Below are positions 25,618 to 36,156 of a stretch of 64,000 nt of DNA, piece after piece (positions within the stretch are counted from its first letter, which is position 1; every line of letters starts with the position of its first letter). The position numbers and the translations under genes are program-made. The notes under the pieces were generated by a model that did not search any database, had not been told where the DNA came from, and was given only the letters and a program-made list of their open reading frames with translations. The stretch comes from Lomentospora prolificans (lineage: Eukaryota; Ascomycota; Sordariomycetes; Microascales; Microascaceae). The stretch is from the NCBI GenBank assembly GCA_029532625.1, contig JARFXM010000004.1:4340001-4404000 (forward strand), given 5' to 3'.

Positions 25618-27699
25618 ATGCCTTTGGCACCAAAGAAGAAAGCCGCTGCCTCACGCAGTATCAAGAATTATTTTTCGCCAGCTCCGACGCCTCAGAATGC
25701 GCCCATTTTGTCACAGGCATCTTCAAGCGCTCTGAGCAGTTTCTCAGTCACGCCCACCCCGCCGGAACCATCCCTACCCAGACATCTCTCGGAGAGGACG
25801 AGCCCCTCTCCAAAGGGCGAGATCGTAGTCCAGACTTCCCCGTCGAGATCAGATTCGGTTTCTCTACCAGTTACCCCCCGGAAACCGGAGCCGAGGAAGC
25901 CTGTGAGCCGAGATGTCGTTATCGCCGCTTCGGACGATGACGATAGTGATGTCTCATTTGAACCCCTTGAAGACCTCTTAGCTGGCCATGCTAACCCTAC
26001 AACCCCGGCTAAGAACCGAACGGCTACGGGGACATTCTCGACTCCCCAAAGGCCAAGGGCGGAATCCCTATTCTCATCTCCACTAACTATCCAGCCGCGT
26101 GAGCCTCAGTTCAAGATGGCAGACCTGCTCGATGCTGCGAAGAGAGACAGCAATATCGACGCACGCCTTTCGCGGTTTCATGAAAGAGAGAAGGATGCAG
26201 ACACTAAAAGGGCCGAAGTCAAGCTAGCGGGCGATTCTCTGCGCCGAACCCTCGAGGCAACCGTGGGCGACGAGCATGACCATAGGTTGGACAAGGTGGT
26301 CAGAGCAGTGGAGCGGACAGAATCTGTCTCCAAGAGGCGCGGCTGGTTTTTCTTCAACCAGACTGCGGCCACTCAGCTCCCAAATCGCCAGCCCTTCCCA
26401 TCTCGGACCGTCGCCTCTGTCTCCGGGCGGCAACCGCCGACCAAGTCTGCGAAGGATCTAGATCTAGACTGCCTGAACAAGTCTCTGCGACTTACCAAAT
26501 CTACATTACCAGATGATCTATTTTTATGGCTCCTAGACGAACTATGTACGGAGAAGTCTGGTGTGAGGAGAGATGGGATGTTTGAACTCGTGCGGAACTT
26601 TAAAGGAGAAGTTATTAAAACGAAACTAACCCCGAAATATCTCGAGGGCCTCTTCCTGCGCCTTGGAGCCAGCCAAGATATCGAATCCCTCGCAGACCAA
26701 CAGGAACTGAGGCCCATCCGAGCTCCTGACGAAGGGTTTTACCGGCGAGATTGGCAGTGCTTGTGCGCCGTTCTTAACGTGATATGGGCTTTATCTGAGC
26801 GGCTGACCGTCGATTCCTCAAGCTACCTTATTCAGCTCCTCATCGCCATGGCGGTAGATCCCGAGTTGTTGCACGATCAGGAGGTCATGGTGTCTTATCG
26901 GAATGTGCTATGCCAGCTAGTATCAACACTCCCCATGGAAGAGTGGGATGGAGTGGTGAGTACTTTGTTCCCACCCTATGGATTCTTCGTCTTGTTCTAA
27001 CGATAGGAGCAGTGTGAAGAGATTTCATCTACCATTTATCACTCATTTATTCCCGCATCAATGCGGCTTCGATCACTCCAGTTCCTACCCCCAACGAGTC
27101 CGAGGATGCATGATTTACGGCGGCGAATGGCTGCAGTCTACTTCTTTGACGATATGTCCTTTGCCAAACAAACCTCACACTACTCATTCACATTGGCCGA
27201 TGTTAGAAAGCGCCTGCAAAGTAGTCGTTTCAAAATCAGGCCAGATACGGACTACGCGGAACTTCGAGCGTTAATACTACTACTTGATATGACTATAGAC
27301 TCTGGATTCAAGTCCGACATCAGTGACCCCTTGCAGCATGATATCGCGAGGAACACGTTTGATGTGGAGGTCGACAACATTACAAGCTTTCTCAAAGAGT
27401 TGGCGCGGAGCATCAATGACGCCGGAATGAAGTCCATCGTTCCTATGGAGGCTAAGCTGGCAATGGAATGGGTCGGTGAGCGCTTAACCTACACTGTCCG
27501 TTCAAAGCCCGTACCCAAAATCAGTATCTACGATATCCCTCGCCAGCATAGTCCAGACACGTCTCTTCCGAGACAACAAGTCTACATGAAGAGTTTCTTA
27601 CAGGGTCGGCTGAAAGAGGCCAAGTCCTCAAGTGCCACTGGGTCAAGGAGAGAATCACCTACAAGCGATAAATTTCGGGAGAGTAATAGCGTCGTCTGA
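25618..27699 (+). CDS. possible SLF2/Nse6-like (CANIN-domain) SMC5/6-associated protein
   Basis: Two exons (25618-26955, 27007-27699) give 676 residues; the 51-nt intron is in phase 0. The first 180 or so residues are disordered and Ser/Pro-rich. They begin with KKKAAASRSIKNYFSPAP, which resembles a PCNA-interaction motif lacking its Gln, and include an acidic DDDDSD patch. Charged helices (about 170-235) follow, then an all-helical domain from about 285 to 600, with segments such as DDLFLWLLDELCTEKSGVRR, SSYLIQLLIAMAVDPEL and ELRALILLLDMTID. Order and composition suggest the CANIN domain of SLF2/Nse6, which links SMC5/6 to DNA-damage sites. This is recognition from overall pattern, not from invariant residues, so the name is tentative. 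The C terminus is a basic, Ser-rich tail. Confidence 0.75.
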
Positions 27700-28017
27700 T
27701 TCTAGAGTAACTGTTTCGGAAAGGATGGGTATCCGTTTATGCGTTATGATGGGCTGGATGGATTTCAAAAAGGCGTTGAGGTGGCCGGGAACACAATGTT
27801 GCCACTTAACGTCGCTCATGGAGGATATGGTAGACTAGCGCATTTTGCACCAGTCCGGGTCGCGGACACACAGTCCCTCCAATACAACGAACATTCTGAA
27901 TGAAGGAAGTAGGAAAACACGACCATGCTAAATTCTCATCAAACTAACTCAGCCCCTGGGAGTGTAGAAAAGACCTCGAGTGTAAGAAATGCCAAGATCG
28001 CCGCTCCACTAGAAGAT
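27700..28017. other. shared 3' region of convergent genes
   Basis: About 318 bp separate the stop codons of the SLF2-like gene and VMA4. No coding sequence was recognised. Confidence 0.5.
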
Positions 28018-28871
28018 TTAGTCAAAGAACTTGCGGTTAGTGTTCTCGCCGAACAGGGCTTCCCGCACAGCTGGAAGGGCAGACTCCTTCAGTAGTTCCA
28101 ATCGGGTATCGAGGGTGTTGTCCATGACGATCTTGCCTCCCTCGTTTAGAATGACAACGCCGCCAGCGCTGGGAGAGAGGGTTAGTGGAACAGAGGCAAA
28201 ACATAGGTTTTCGGGTGCGCAACTCACCTGTCCGCAGGCAGAGGCTTTGATTCATCTACATCGACCGTGACTTCCTTATCGAGCTTCTCCTCGTACTCCT
28301 TAACAGCGATTTCGATAGCCTCCTTGGTAATATCAAAGTCTTGTTTCCTCGCCCTGACCTGAAGCGAACGCTCGTTGAAAGCATAAAGGCCCTCAAGGAT
28401 GAGGTTCGCTAGGGTCTTCTTGTAATTTTCCTTGTCCTTGGTGCCTTCCTCGAGCTTCTTCTCGGCCTCTTCGAAGACGGTGTCGACGACTCGCTGGGCG
28501 GCAGTGAGAATGGTGATACGGGCCTTGGAGTTGGCTTTGGACCGGGTGATCTGGAGAGACATGGAGGCCTGCTTGAATTTCTTCTCATAGGCAGCGTCGA
28601 TGACGGCCTTCTCCTGAAGGATAAGTGCAGCCTTGTCCTTCTCGAAATCTTCGTCGGCTTTGATATGGATCTCTCGGGCTTTCTCTTTCGCTTCTTGCTT
28701 GATGAACTGTGTCATCTTGCGGAGCTCGACTCCAACCTATACATATGCGGGTATCCTCGTCAGCTCAGACCGTTGCCGGCACTTGCCCGCATAGGGCTTA
28801 TCGTGAGCTCGGAAACTAAATTTTAAATTTACCTGGGAGTCGGACAAAGGTCCGGCTGTAGCTACCGACAT
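28018..28871 (-). CDS. VMA4: V-type proton ATPase subunit E
   Basis: Three exons (28871-28833, 28736-28228, 28168-28018) give 232 residues, the normal length. The family N terminus (VGVELRKMTQFIKQEAKEKA) leads into a long charged helix rich in Lys, Glu and Ala. This is the part of the peripheral stalk that pairs with subunit G. The globular C-terminal domain includes SAGGVVILNEGGKIVMDNTL, the most conserved block, followed by TRLELLKESALPAVREALFG. Subunit E links V1 to Vo as a stator, allowing ATP-driven acidification of vacuoles and endosomes. The 13-codon first exon (MSVATAGPLSDSQ) is followed by a 96-nt intron, a structure that fixes the start. Confidence 0.97.
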
Positions 28872-29901
28872 CTTGAATGGTAATCTTCGCTAGACAGATC
28901 AAGGGAAGGAGGTGCGGCGGTATTTGTTGGATCGAGCCGGGGAAAAGCTCAAGTTTGTAAAACACTCGCAGCAGTGTTACTAGAGAAAAAGAGACGGTGT
29001 CAAAATCCGAGTAATAAACTTGAAAAGAGGCGAGTAACCCACGGGACAAGACGACGTTCGAGGGCAGTATCACAGGTGCACTCCCAGCTACATCGCATGC
29101 GGCAGGTGGACGTCTGGTGGGAACCTTGAAGCTCGTCATCTGTCTCTGGGCGAAGACCCTCCGCTGCCGGGTGGCAGCCACAGTGGGCCCGCTTCTGAGG
29201 ATGCCCCTCATGTAGGCTGCGATATAGCACCCTCAGCAACCGACAGCGCTAATATGGGGGATTGCCGATAAGCAGTGACATCACCCACTTTTTTCTACTT
29301 GGTGCACTACATCGTAGTTTTAGTCACGTGGCCTGCTGTTCTCCCAGAGTGACGCCACATCTGAGGCACAGTGGCTGGTTGGTCGTTCAACGTGTATGGG
29401 AGCACAGCACTGGCGCTACGCAACTATTATGCCGTGTTGCTCCCATCTGGTGTTGGCTGAATCTGGAGACGGGCGAAATAATGGTACCTGGTCAGTGTTT
29501 CAAAAACAGCAACACCCCAAACCCAGACACCTCATTCTTTCCCGTAGTACGCAAATTAGAAAGGCATGGGGATCTCCGAATAAACGAGGCTTCCGCCGCC
29601 TTGTATGTGAATCGCATCATTCTTTCCGTTCCGCCTCTGGAAAGGCGTGTCAGGCCACGCTGCGACCGTGGGCTCCGGGCATCCTGCGAGCTGAGCATCG
29701 AACCCACCACCCAACCCTCTTGACCGCCTCGAAACCTCGTTCCGCTGCAACATCTGCACCGCAATCCCCGGAAATCGCCTTTAGCGACGTCTTGATCGAG
29801 TCGCTCTCCTTTTTTTTCAATCGTGCCCGAGAGCGCGGCATTCCGGAGCGCTGCTAGACGGAACTTGGCTACCAAATGACACCGGAGTCTCGTCCAGCGC
29901 A
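28872..29901. promoter_or_regulatory. divergent promoter region between VMA4 and the NIPA-like gene
   Basis: This is a 1.03-kb interval between two start codons facing away from each other. A minus-strand open frame (29211-28816, 131 codons) overlaps the VMA4 start and looks like untranslated sequence read by chance; it is not annotated as a gene. Confidence 0.5.
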
Positions 29902-31654
29902 ATGGGGTCCATTGGCGGCATCTCTCCGGGAGGGAGCATCGCCGTACGTGTCCATTTCCACTCCAAGCCTAACATCACATGTATGAATTGCTAATTTTTT
30001 CTCGTTATTGTCTAGCTTGGAATCATAGCTGGTCTTATTTCCACTAGCGTCCAGAGTTTAGGCCTAACTCTTCAGCGAAAGTCGCATATCCTCGAAGACG
30101 AGAAAGGACCCCACGATGTCCGCCGGCCGCCACATCGCCGCCGGAGATGGCAGCTTGGCATGGGCATGTTTATAATTGCCAACATCTTCGGAAGTTCCGT
30201 TCAGATATCGACTTTGCCTCTCCCCGTTCTCTCGACTCTACAAGCGTCGGGCCTAGTCTTCAACTCTATATGCGCAACGCTGATACTAGGCGAGCCTTTC
30301 ACCAGATGGTCACTATGGGGGACGCTTCTAGTGTGCACCGGCGCCTTGTTAATCGCCATATTTGGCGCCATCCCCTCACCCGCCCATAACCTTCGGGAAC
30401 TTTTAGAGTTGCTAGTGAGAGGACCATTTGTCGGCTGGATGATCTTCCAAGCGTTCCTTGTCATAACGATCACCCTAATCACGGAGTTCGTTAACAGCAT
30501 ATTCCCGCATCTGGCGCAGAATTCCCGGTTTCGTTTTGGACGAGGGCTTGCGTTCGGATGCATAAGTGGTATCCTATCAGCTCACTCGCTTCTAGTAGCC
30601 AAGTCCGCCGTTGAGCTGGTCATCAAGACGCTCGTCGACGGCGACAACCAGTTTGTACACTGGCAGTCATGGATGCTAGTGCTAGCTCTCGTCGTGTTGG
30701 CTCTAAGCCAGCTCTACTACCTCCACCGAGGCCTCAAGCTTGTCTCGACCTCGGTTTTATACCCGTTGGTGTTTTGCGTTTATAACATCATGGCCATCCT
30801 AGATGGGTTGATTTACTTCAACCAAACCAACCTTATCAACACGCTACGTGCGTGCTTAATCGCCCTCGGCACCGTAATATTACTATCAGGCGTGCTCGCC
30901 CTATCGTGGAGGCTCAGCGACGAACAGCATCCACCAGCTGTCGGCCAATCCTCGCTTGCGCCAGGCCTCGGCTTCGTCGAAGACACCGAAGGAGAAGAAG
31001 ACGAAGAGGAACTCCTCATAGACTCCGACGTGTTCGACGAAGAGGCCGATTTCTCCTCACAATACCAGACCTTCCCAACCTCGCCGCCAGACCCCGAAGC
31101 CCCCCCTCAGCCCATCCCGAAGGCAATCCTTCCGGTGGCAGGAACGGCAAGAGATCTGGGGGGAGCTGGAAGACCGCGACGAGCCCAGCCCCAGCAAACA
31201 TGCTAGGAGACGCTCGACGACCCTCCCCGCCACAGAAGCAACGCACCTCCTCAGCCCGGCTCGCCGGGTGGCGAGCAGCGCAGGCATCCTTGGGCAAGCG
31301 TCCGGGTCCTGCGCCGAGTCCCCACGCCGCCAATTCAGGAAAAGGAGAAAGTCTACCGGCTTTCCCGGCTTCACGGCGCGCCGGCCAAAGAAAGGCGGAG
31401 CGCTTCAGGAAGCGATGGGCGGCATCTGGAAGCTGGGCTGGTGGAGCAAGGCTCGGGACTCGACCGCTCGGTCGTCTACGGACAGTATTACCTGGGCCCG
31501 GCGGTCTAGGGACGAGCGGCAGTCTCCCCACAACGACGAGGAGAATCGCAGGGCGTCTGAGAATCTCGGCCCCGCCGCAGCGAGGCCGCCGCCGCCGCCG
31601 TCTGGGGAAGGCTCGTTGTCGGGTGGTGGAGGTAGAAATAATTCGTCTGTATGA
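29902..31654 (+). CDS. NIPA/DUF803-family magnesium transporter-like membrane protein
   Basis: Exon 1 is 29902-29943 (MGSIGGISPGGSIA); after a 72-nt intron, exon 2 starts at 30016 with LGIIAGLISTSVQSLGLTLQ, the classic first helix of NIPA proteins. About nine hydrophobic helices follow. They include QISTLPLPVLSTLQASGLVF, GCISGILSAHSLLVAKSAVE and TSVLYPLVFCVYNIMAILDG, which match the EamA-like NIPA fold. Animal NIPAs carry Mg2+; fungal members are less studied. A long acidic, then basic, cytosolic tail follows. In the frame of the transporter a stop occurs at 31204-31206 (410 residues). Convincing coding sequence continues in another frame to 31654 (QEIWGELEDRDEPSPSKHAR...). Either a one-base excess in the C7 run at 31100-31106, or a 61-nt intron (31030-31090), joins the two. 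Confidence 0.87.
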
Positions 31655-32670
31655 TTAATGAGTCTGGGCACTACTACTAGTTTGCGAGGGGGGAAAACAC
31701 TCTTCCTTCTCCTTTGTATTGATTTTGCTTTTGGGTTTCTCCTGGTGTCCTGGAATACCTCGTATTGCCTGTACCAACCTCTAAACCCCCCGTTCCGATG
31801 CGTTTTCGGCTTGCTTGGTCCTGGAATATGTGCATCCATCTTGATACAGCGAGAGGCGTACGGGGCGTAAACAAAGACAGGGACACACACACACACACAC
31901 ACACACATCTATATATATATATATATATACATATACCTATATCTACGTGGGTCATGGTTTCCGTTCCTCGAATCAATCCCCGGCCTCGCTACCATCAAGC
32001 CCTCAATTCGTCTCTTACCCCAGTTGTGACATATGTATACAGCCGGATCCACGTTGCTATGCATTTCAATTTCTGGCATCGACCAGGTTCGACTACATAG
32101 AGAGAAGGCTGTATGAATACGGGAAAATATCTATCATGACCCTACTCCGATAGTTGGTTTCCAGATGTATGCTGAAATTGCTAACTACGGCTAGAGACAG
32201 CAATGACGCGATCTAAAAGGAGCCATCCATTACATCCCCAAGTCGCCCGCAAGAACGGAACCGCAAGAGACAATTCCGTTTCCAGACATACCCAAGAACC
32301 GTCCTGCAAGCCCTCAGCCTCGCACCATGGCCTCCCCCATACTCAACACCAACGAGTACCATGCTCGCATCCGCTAGGACTCCTTCAACGCTGCGGAACC
32401 TAAAAGGGAAAATCTTTCTAACAAAGCAAATCAAAAGGGTGATATATAAGTATATAAACAAAAATGAGGACATTCGCGATTTCGCTATCACGACCCATGC
32501 ATGAGGATGTAGCGGATATCTACAAGTAGAGTTCAGAAAAAAAATCGATCGCACCATGAAATCCTGGGGACAAGCACAGGCGTTCTCCGAGAGGTAGACG
32601 GAAGACCAGCCGAGGATCGGAAAGAAACCAGGACCGAGAGAAAGTAGTAGAATAGCTCGGAACGGTGTCT
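31655..32670. other. 3' region between convergent NIPA-like and tetraspanin genes
   Basis: About 1.0 kb with no coding sequence recognised. It contains a compound (CA)n(TA)n microsatellite near 31883-31930 and otherwise looks like two 3' UTRs plus spacer. Confidence 0.5.
31883..31930. repeat. compound (AC)n-(TA)n microsatellite
   Basis: About 12 AC units are followed, after a short CTA spacer, by about 9 TA units. It lies 230 bp past the probable end of the NIPA-like gene, so it is likely variable among strains. Confidence 0.9.
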
Positions 32671-33490
32671 TTAAATACCGGTATAGCCGGTCTTCTCGTC
32701 GATATGTCGGTATCGTTCACGCTCCTTGCGGTCCTTGAGGAGGCAAGCAATGCTCAAGATCAAGAGAGCATCGACACCTAAAAGTGCTATTAGTACCCAC
32801 GTACCATCGCAGTATACAAAGCAAGGGACGTGGAAAGTATATCACATACCAACCATGCCAAAGACGGCAGTGAAGACATCATCAATGAAGATGTTGGCGA
32901 AGGAGGCTACCGGAGCGGAGCATCCGCGCATGAGAGCAGCAGCCGCAGGACTGGGGCAGGTGGGATTCGTGACAAACGCAGGGGCGGTGCTGTTGAAGTA
33001 GCCGCAGCACTCGAACTACACGAACGTTAGCGCGATGTGTCCACACGCCTCCAGACCGCTGGGGGAGTTGGCTTAGAAATTAACGCACGGTAGTCTGCAT
33101 GAGATCCTGAACCTTAGGTTCTTGGGTCATCCAAATCGGGAAGAAATCCTCCTTAGTACGCAGAGTAAGAACCCAGAGGAAAATACCAAGACATAGGGTG
33201 AAGAGTCCACACAAGGTGATGAGGGCTCCGGAAAGCTTAAGCCAAGCGCGGGCTGGAGTAATGAGGCCCGGGAGCGTCGCGGCAAATGTCACGAAGATGG
33301 CGATGGCGTTGATGATACCGGCTTGGAGGGGAAACCTCTGGTAGAGTAGATTCCGCGCAGCCTGCATTCCCTCGACAGGTTCCTCATTCATGACATTCTT
33401 AACGATCAGGGAGAAAGCGAGCTGGGCGGCGCCTGTCGCCAGGAAGAGGATATCGGCGATCGCGGTCGTTAGGAGAATCTTGTTGACCAT
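32671..33490 (-). CDS. PLS1: tetraspanin, Pls1 type
   Basis: Three exons (33490-33089, 33015-32850, 32777-32671) give 224 residues, the size of Magnaporthe Pls1. TM1 begins right after MVNK (ILLTTAIADILFLATGAAQL). TM2 (GIINAIAIFVTFAATLPGL) and TM3 (LSGALITLCGLFTLCLGIFL) follow. The large extracellular loop holds the diagnostic CCG motif (about 137-139, FECCGYF) plus two further Cys (PTCPS and RGCSA). TM4 ends in a charged tail (KDRKERERYRHIDEKTGY). Pls1 tetraspanins organise membrane domains and, in plant pathogens, are needed for the appressorial penetration peg; here only family membership is seen. The Tsp3 family is an alternative. The intron after exon 1 falls just before the CCG motif and the second inside TM4. 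An in-frame upstream extension to 33592 lacks the conserved MVNK start. Confidence 0.88.
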
Positions 33491-35321
33491 CTTGACGATG
33501 AGAGCAGCTCCAAAGTCAACCAAAATGCCTACAGGAGCTCCGCTGCTCTTGGCGCCCGTTTGCTTTCGCTCGGATCGGGCAATTCGGGACACGATCGATG
33601 TTAGAATTCAGTGGTCGTTCGATAAGATTAGGGTGAAGAAATTCGGAATGGTGTGACGACCGGCGTCTAGTTTGGAAACGAACGATGGTCGGCTCTCGAC
33701 TCGAATTTGAACTTGACGGAAAAAAGAATATTCGGCCAGCAATAACCCGACACACCTGCCCGCAGCAAAAGAATCGAAGTGAAAGAAGGAAAGAAGGTTG
33801 TAAGCGAAGTCTAACAAGTAGACATGAGAATCGAAATGGACAAAAGAAGGGAAAGGTTAGGAGTGAATTCCGCCCTCAGGTTGACAGTAAACTCCCAAGC
33901 CAGCCAGCAGCATCCATCAAATGCACGATGGGTTTCGAAAAGAATGGTGGAAGTGGGAAAGAGAGGGAAAAGGTATGGGTGAAGAAAGGGAGGGAGACGA
34001 GCAAGCCACGCAAAGGGCACAGGGGCCAGGCCAGGGCTTCCCCCAAGATGAGACGCGAAAAGGTCACAAAGAGGAGGGAGACCGACGAAACGACCACCAA
34101 AGGGCCAGTGAGATCGAACGAGATCCCTTTCAATGAGGGACGACTAGATCGAATTGATCCACTGTTCCTGACACAAGATGTTTCAGCCTCTGTTGATTTG
34201 ATGCAGAGCCTGGCAATCGTCCACTGCGCACGTGCCACTCGGCGCTCAAGTGCAACACGGCGGGAAGGTGCAACCAATCATCCACCAGAATCACCTCCGT
34301 CTGAGATCTGGCGCTCCCTGTCGTTAAAGTATCAATATCGCCAAGTGGAAGGAGCCTCAACACCAACAATGCTTGAATCCGCTGAAAAAGAGATGCGACA
34401 CCATGTTTAGACTACAATTGCACATCAAGGCCCTCATTACCGAGGTCTAGACCGTCTCCCTTGACGCCCGGCCTTTACCAGCCGATCACGGGATCTCGCT
34501 CCTCAACTTGAAATCTCCGAAGATTCTGTCTATAGTAGCCAGTGTTTGCGCGGTGCACCTGCTGTGTTGAGGAACAAAATCAAATCTGGTGGATTTTCTT
34601 CACCACTTTTATCTTTATTCCCAGAATAGATTCTGATTGAGTGGCCAGGGCTTATGACGCAGAAATCATCCATTCACATTGCATGGGCATGATTATTACC
34701 TGAAAACGGTCAAGTTGGTAAAAGCCCTGCAGTCCCTCCAGTGAAGTCAAGGCAGCCACCATGGACATCCCGCAAGGACCTGGATATACGACCCTTGGGT
34801 CGACCTCCAGGCACATGTCCGGGCGCTATCTTGCCCACTCACTTGAAGGACGAAGGGTTCCAGGTATTTGGGAGAGCATCAGAGGTTTCCACTCTACGCG
34901 CAAGGCATTCATGTGTCATCATGACGACCCAGAAACAGGATGCGGAGTCTGCGTCCTGCTGAGAATGAAGACCCCAAACGGGGTGGGTTTTCGGGGTGGT
35001 TGCGGGATGGGGGGCCCCGATCTGGCATTGATCCCAGTAACTGGTCCTGGTAGATTCGGAGCTTTTCACCCGGCCGAAATACTCGGCGAACCTCATGCAT
35101 TAAACGGATTCAGGAAACCCCAGGTGCGATCAACAGTGATAGCCAGACAGCGAGCCTGATATTTTTTTCTGCCCTAGTTTCTCCCAAGAAACGAGCCACT
35201 CCATCCTCAATCACGCTGGGCTCACCGGGCCAGGCAATCGAACCGCCAGCTCGCCGCCCGCTCTCCCCCAGAGTTGAGCGGAGGTCTGGGGTCTAGGTCC
35301 CCGGAACTTCGGCTCAGAAAA

Positions 35322-35357
35322 AGGGGCATTAGCCAAGAATAGGGGCATTAGCCAAGA
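35322..35357. repeat. tandem duplication of a 17-bp word
   Basis: AGGGGCATTAGCCAAGA occurs at 35322-35338 and 35341-35357 (period 19). It looks like a replication-slippage duplication. Confidence 0.85.
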
Positions 35358-36086
35358 CTTCAATGGATGGGTCCTTTGAGCAGTGAAAGAGTGCCCAGGT
35401 CACGAAGTGGCTCCCCCTCTAGCTGGCCCACAATTTAGTCCCTCGCATTCTGAGTCTCGACATCCAGCTCAGCATCGTCCTCCCACTACAGAGTACACTA
35501 CTGCACTACGCCAGCTAGTTGTACGGGGGACGCTGCTGGTATCACCCATATCCTGCTCCTCAACTTCCACCTGGACCATTAATGTAGGTGTGTAATAACC
35601 GTGGGAGCGTGCAGTATAGTTACTCGACCCCCAAAGGCTCTTCCACCGTCAAGTATGCTGCTGGCAGTACATCACGAGACCACCACGCTCTCGCCAGCGA
35701 GTTTCGTCATGATGATCAATACGTAACGTATAGGGCGAGATACCGAATTTTATCAGAAGTTAGACTTGGGCTGCCCGAAAGCCGCGGATAATACTTGTGG
35801 TTTAGTTTGGACCGTATTCCCTCACATCATCATCGGCCCGGCCATCATCACTTGCTGTTGGGCTTGCCTTGACCACTAATTCAACCTTGCTCTCGATTAC
35901 TCGCATGCACACGGGCCGGCATGGGTTGAGTAACAAAATCTATACAGTCACCAAAAAGTTTGTCTCTTACAGTGGACAAGTTTCTCGAAAGGCCACGCGA
36001 TGTAAATAACCCGCTCAACGGCGTCATCTGCACATGGATGCCAACTAGATTCTGGACTCGATGGCGTCCCGCTTGAGTCCAAGGCA

Positions 36087-36156
36087 TACTTCGTACGATG
36101 ACAAAGCCATCGGACGGTGCACGAACATTAGCTTTTAGTTGCGGGACTACTCCGTA
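36087..36156. repeat. pair of TACTYCGTA dispersed motifs (one of several sites)
   Basis: TACTTCGTA at 36087-36095 and TACTCCGTA at 36148-36156. Other full copies start at 3818, 21252, 21608, 22084, 38818, 39645, 58951, 62387 and 63136, on either strand. All lie between genes. Confidence 0.7.

Noticed and set aside
28816..29211. 131-codon minus-strand frame starting MRGILRSGPTVAATRQ
   Set aside because: Its start looks like a mitochondrial presequence, but the rest is featureless and it overlaps the VMA4 start codon and first exon; more likely VMA4 leader sequence.
30852..31658. 268-codon frame overlapping the NIPA-like gene
   Set aside because: Arg-rich shadow frame of the transporter and its tail; the tail reads properly in the third plus-strand frame instead.
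33685..34410. 241-codon plus-strand open frame
   Set aside because: Very Arg/Lys/Glu-rich, it reads the purine-rich complement of the tetraspanin leader and promoter; no domain and no splice structure.
34761..35159. 132-codon plus-strand frame
   Set aside because: No domain or plausible splice partners; a partly overlapping minus-strand frame of similar quality exists.
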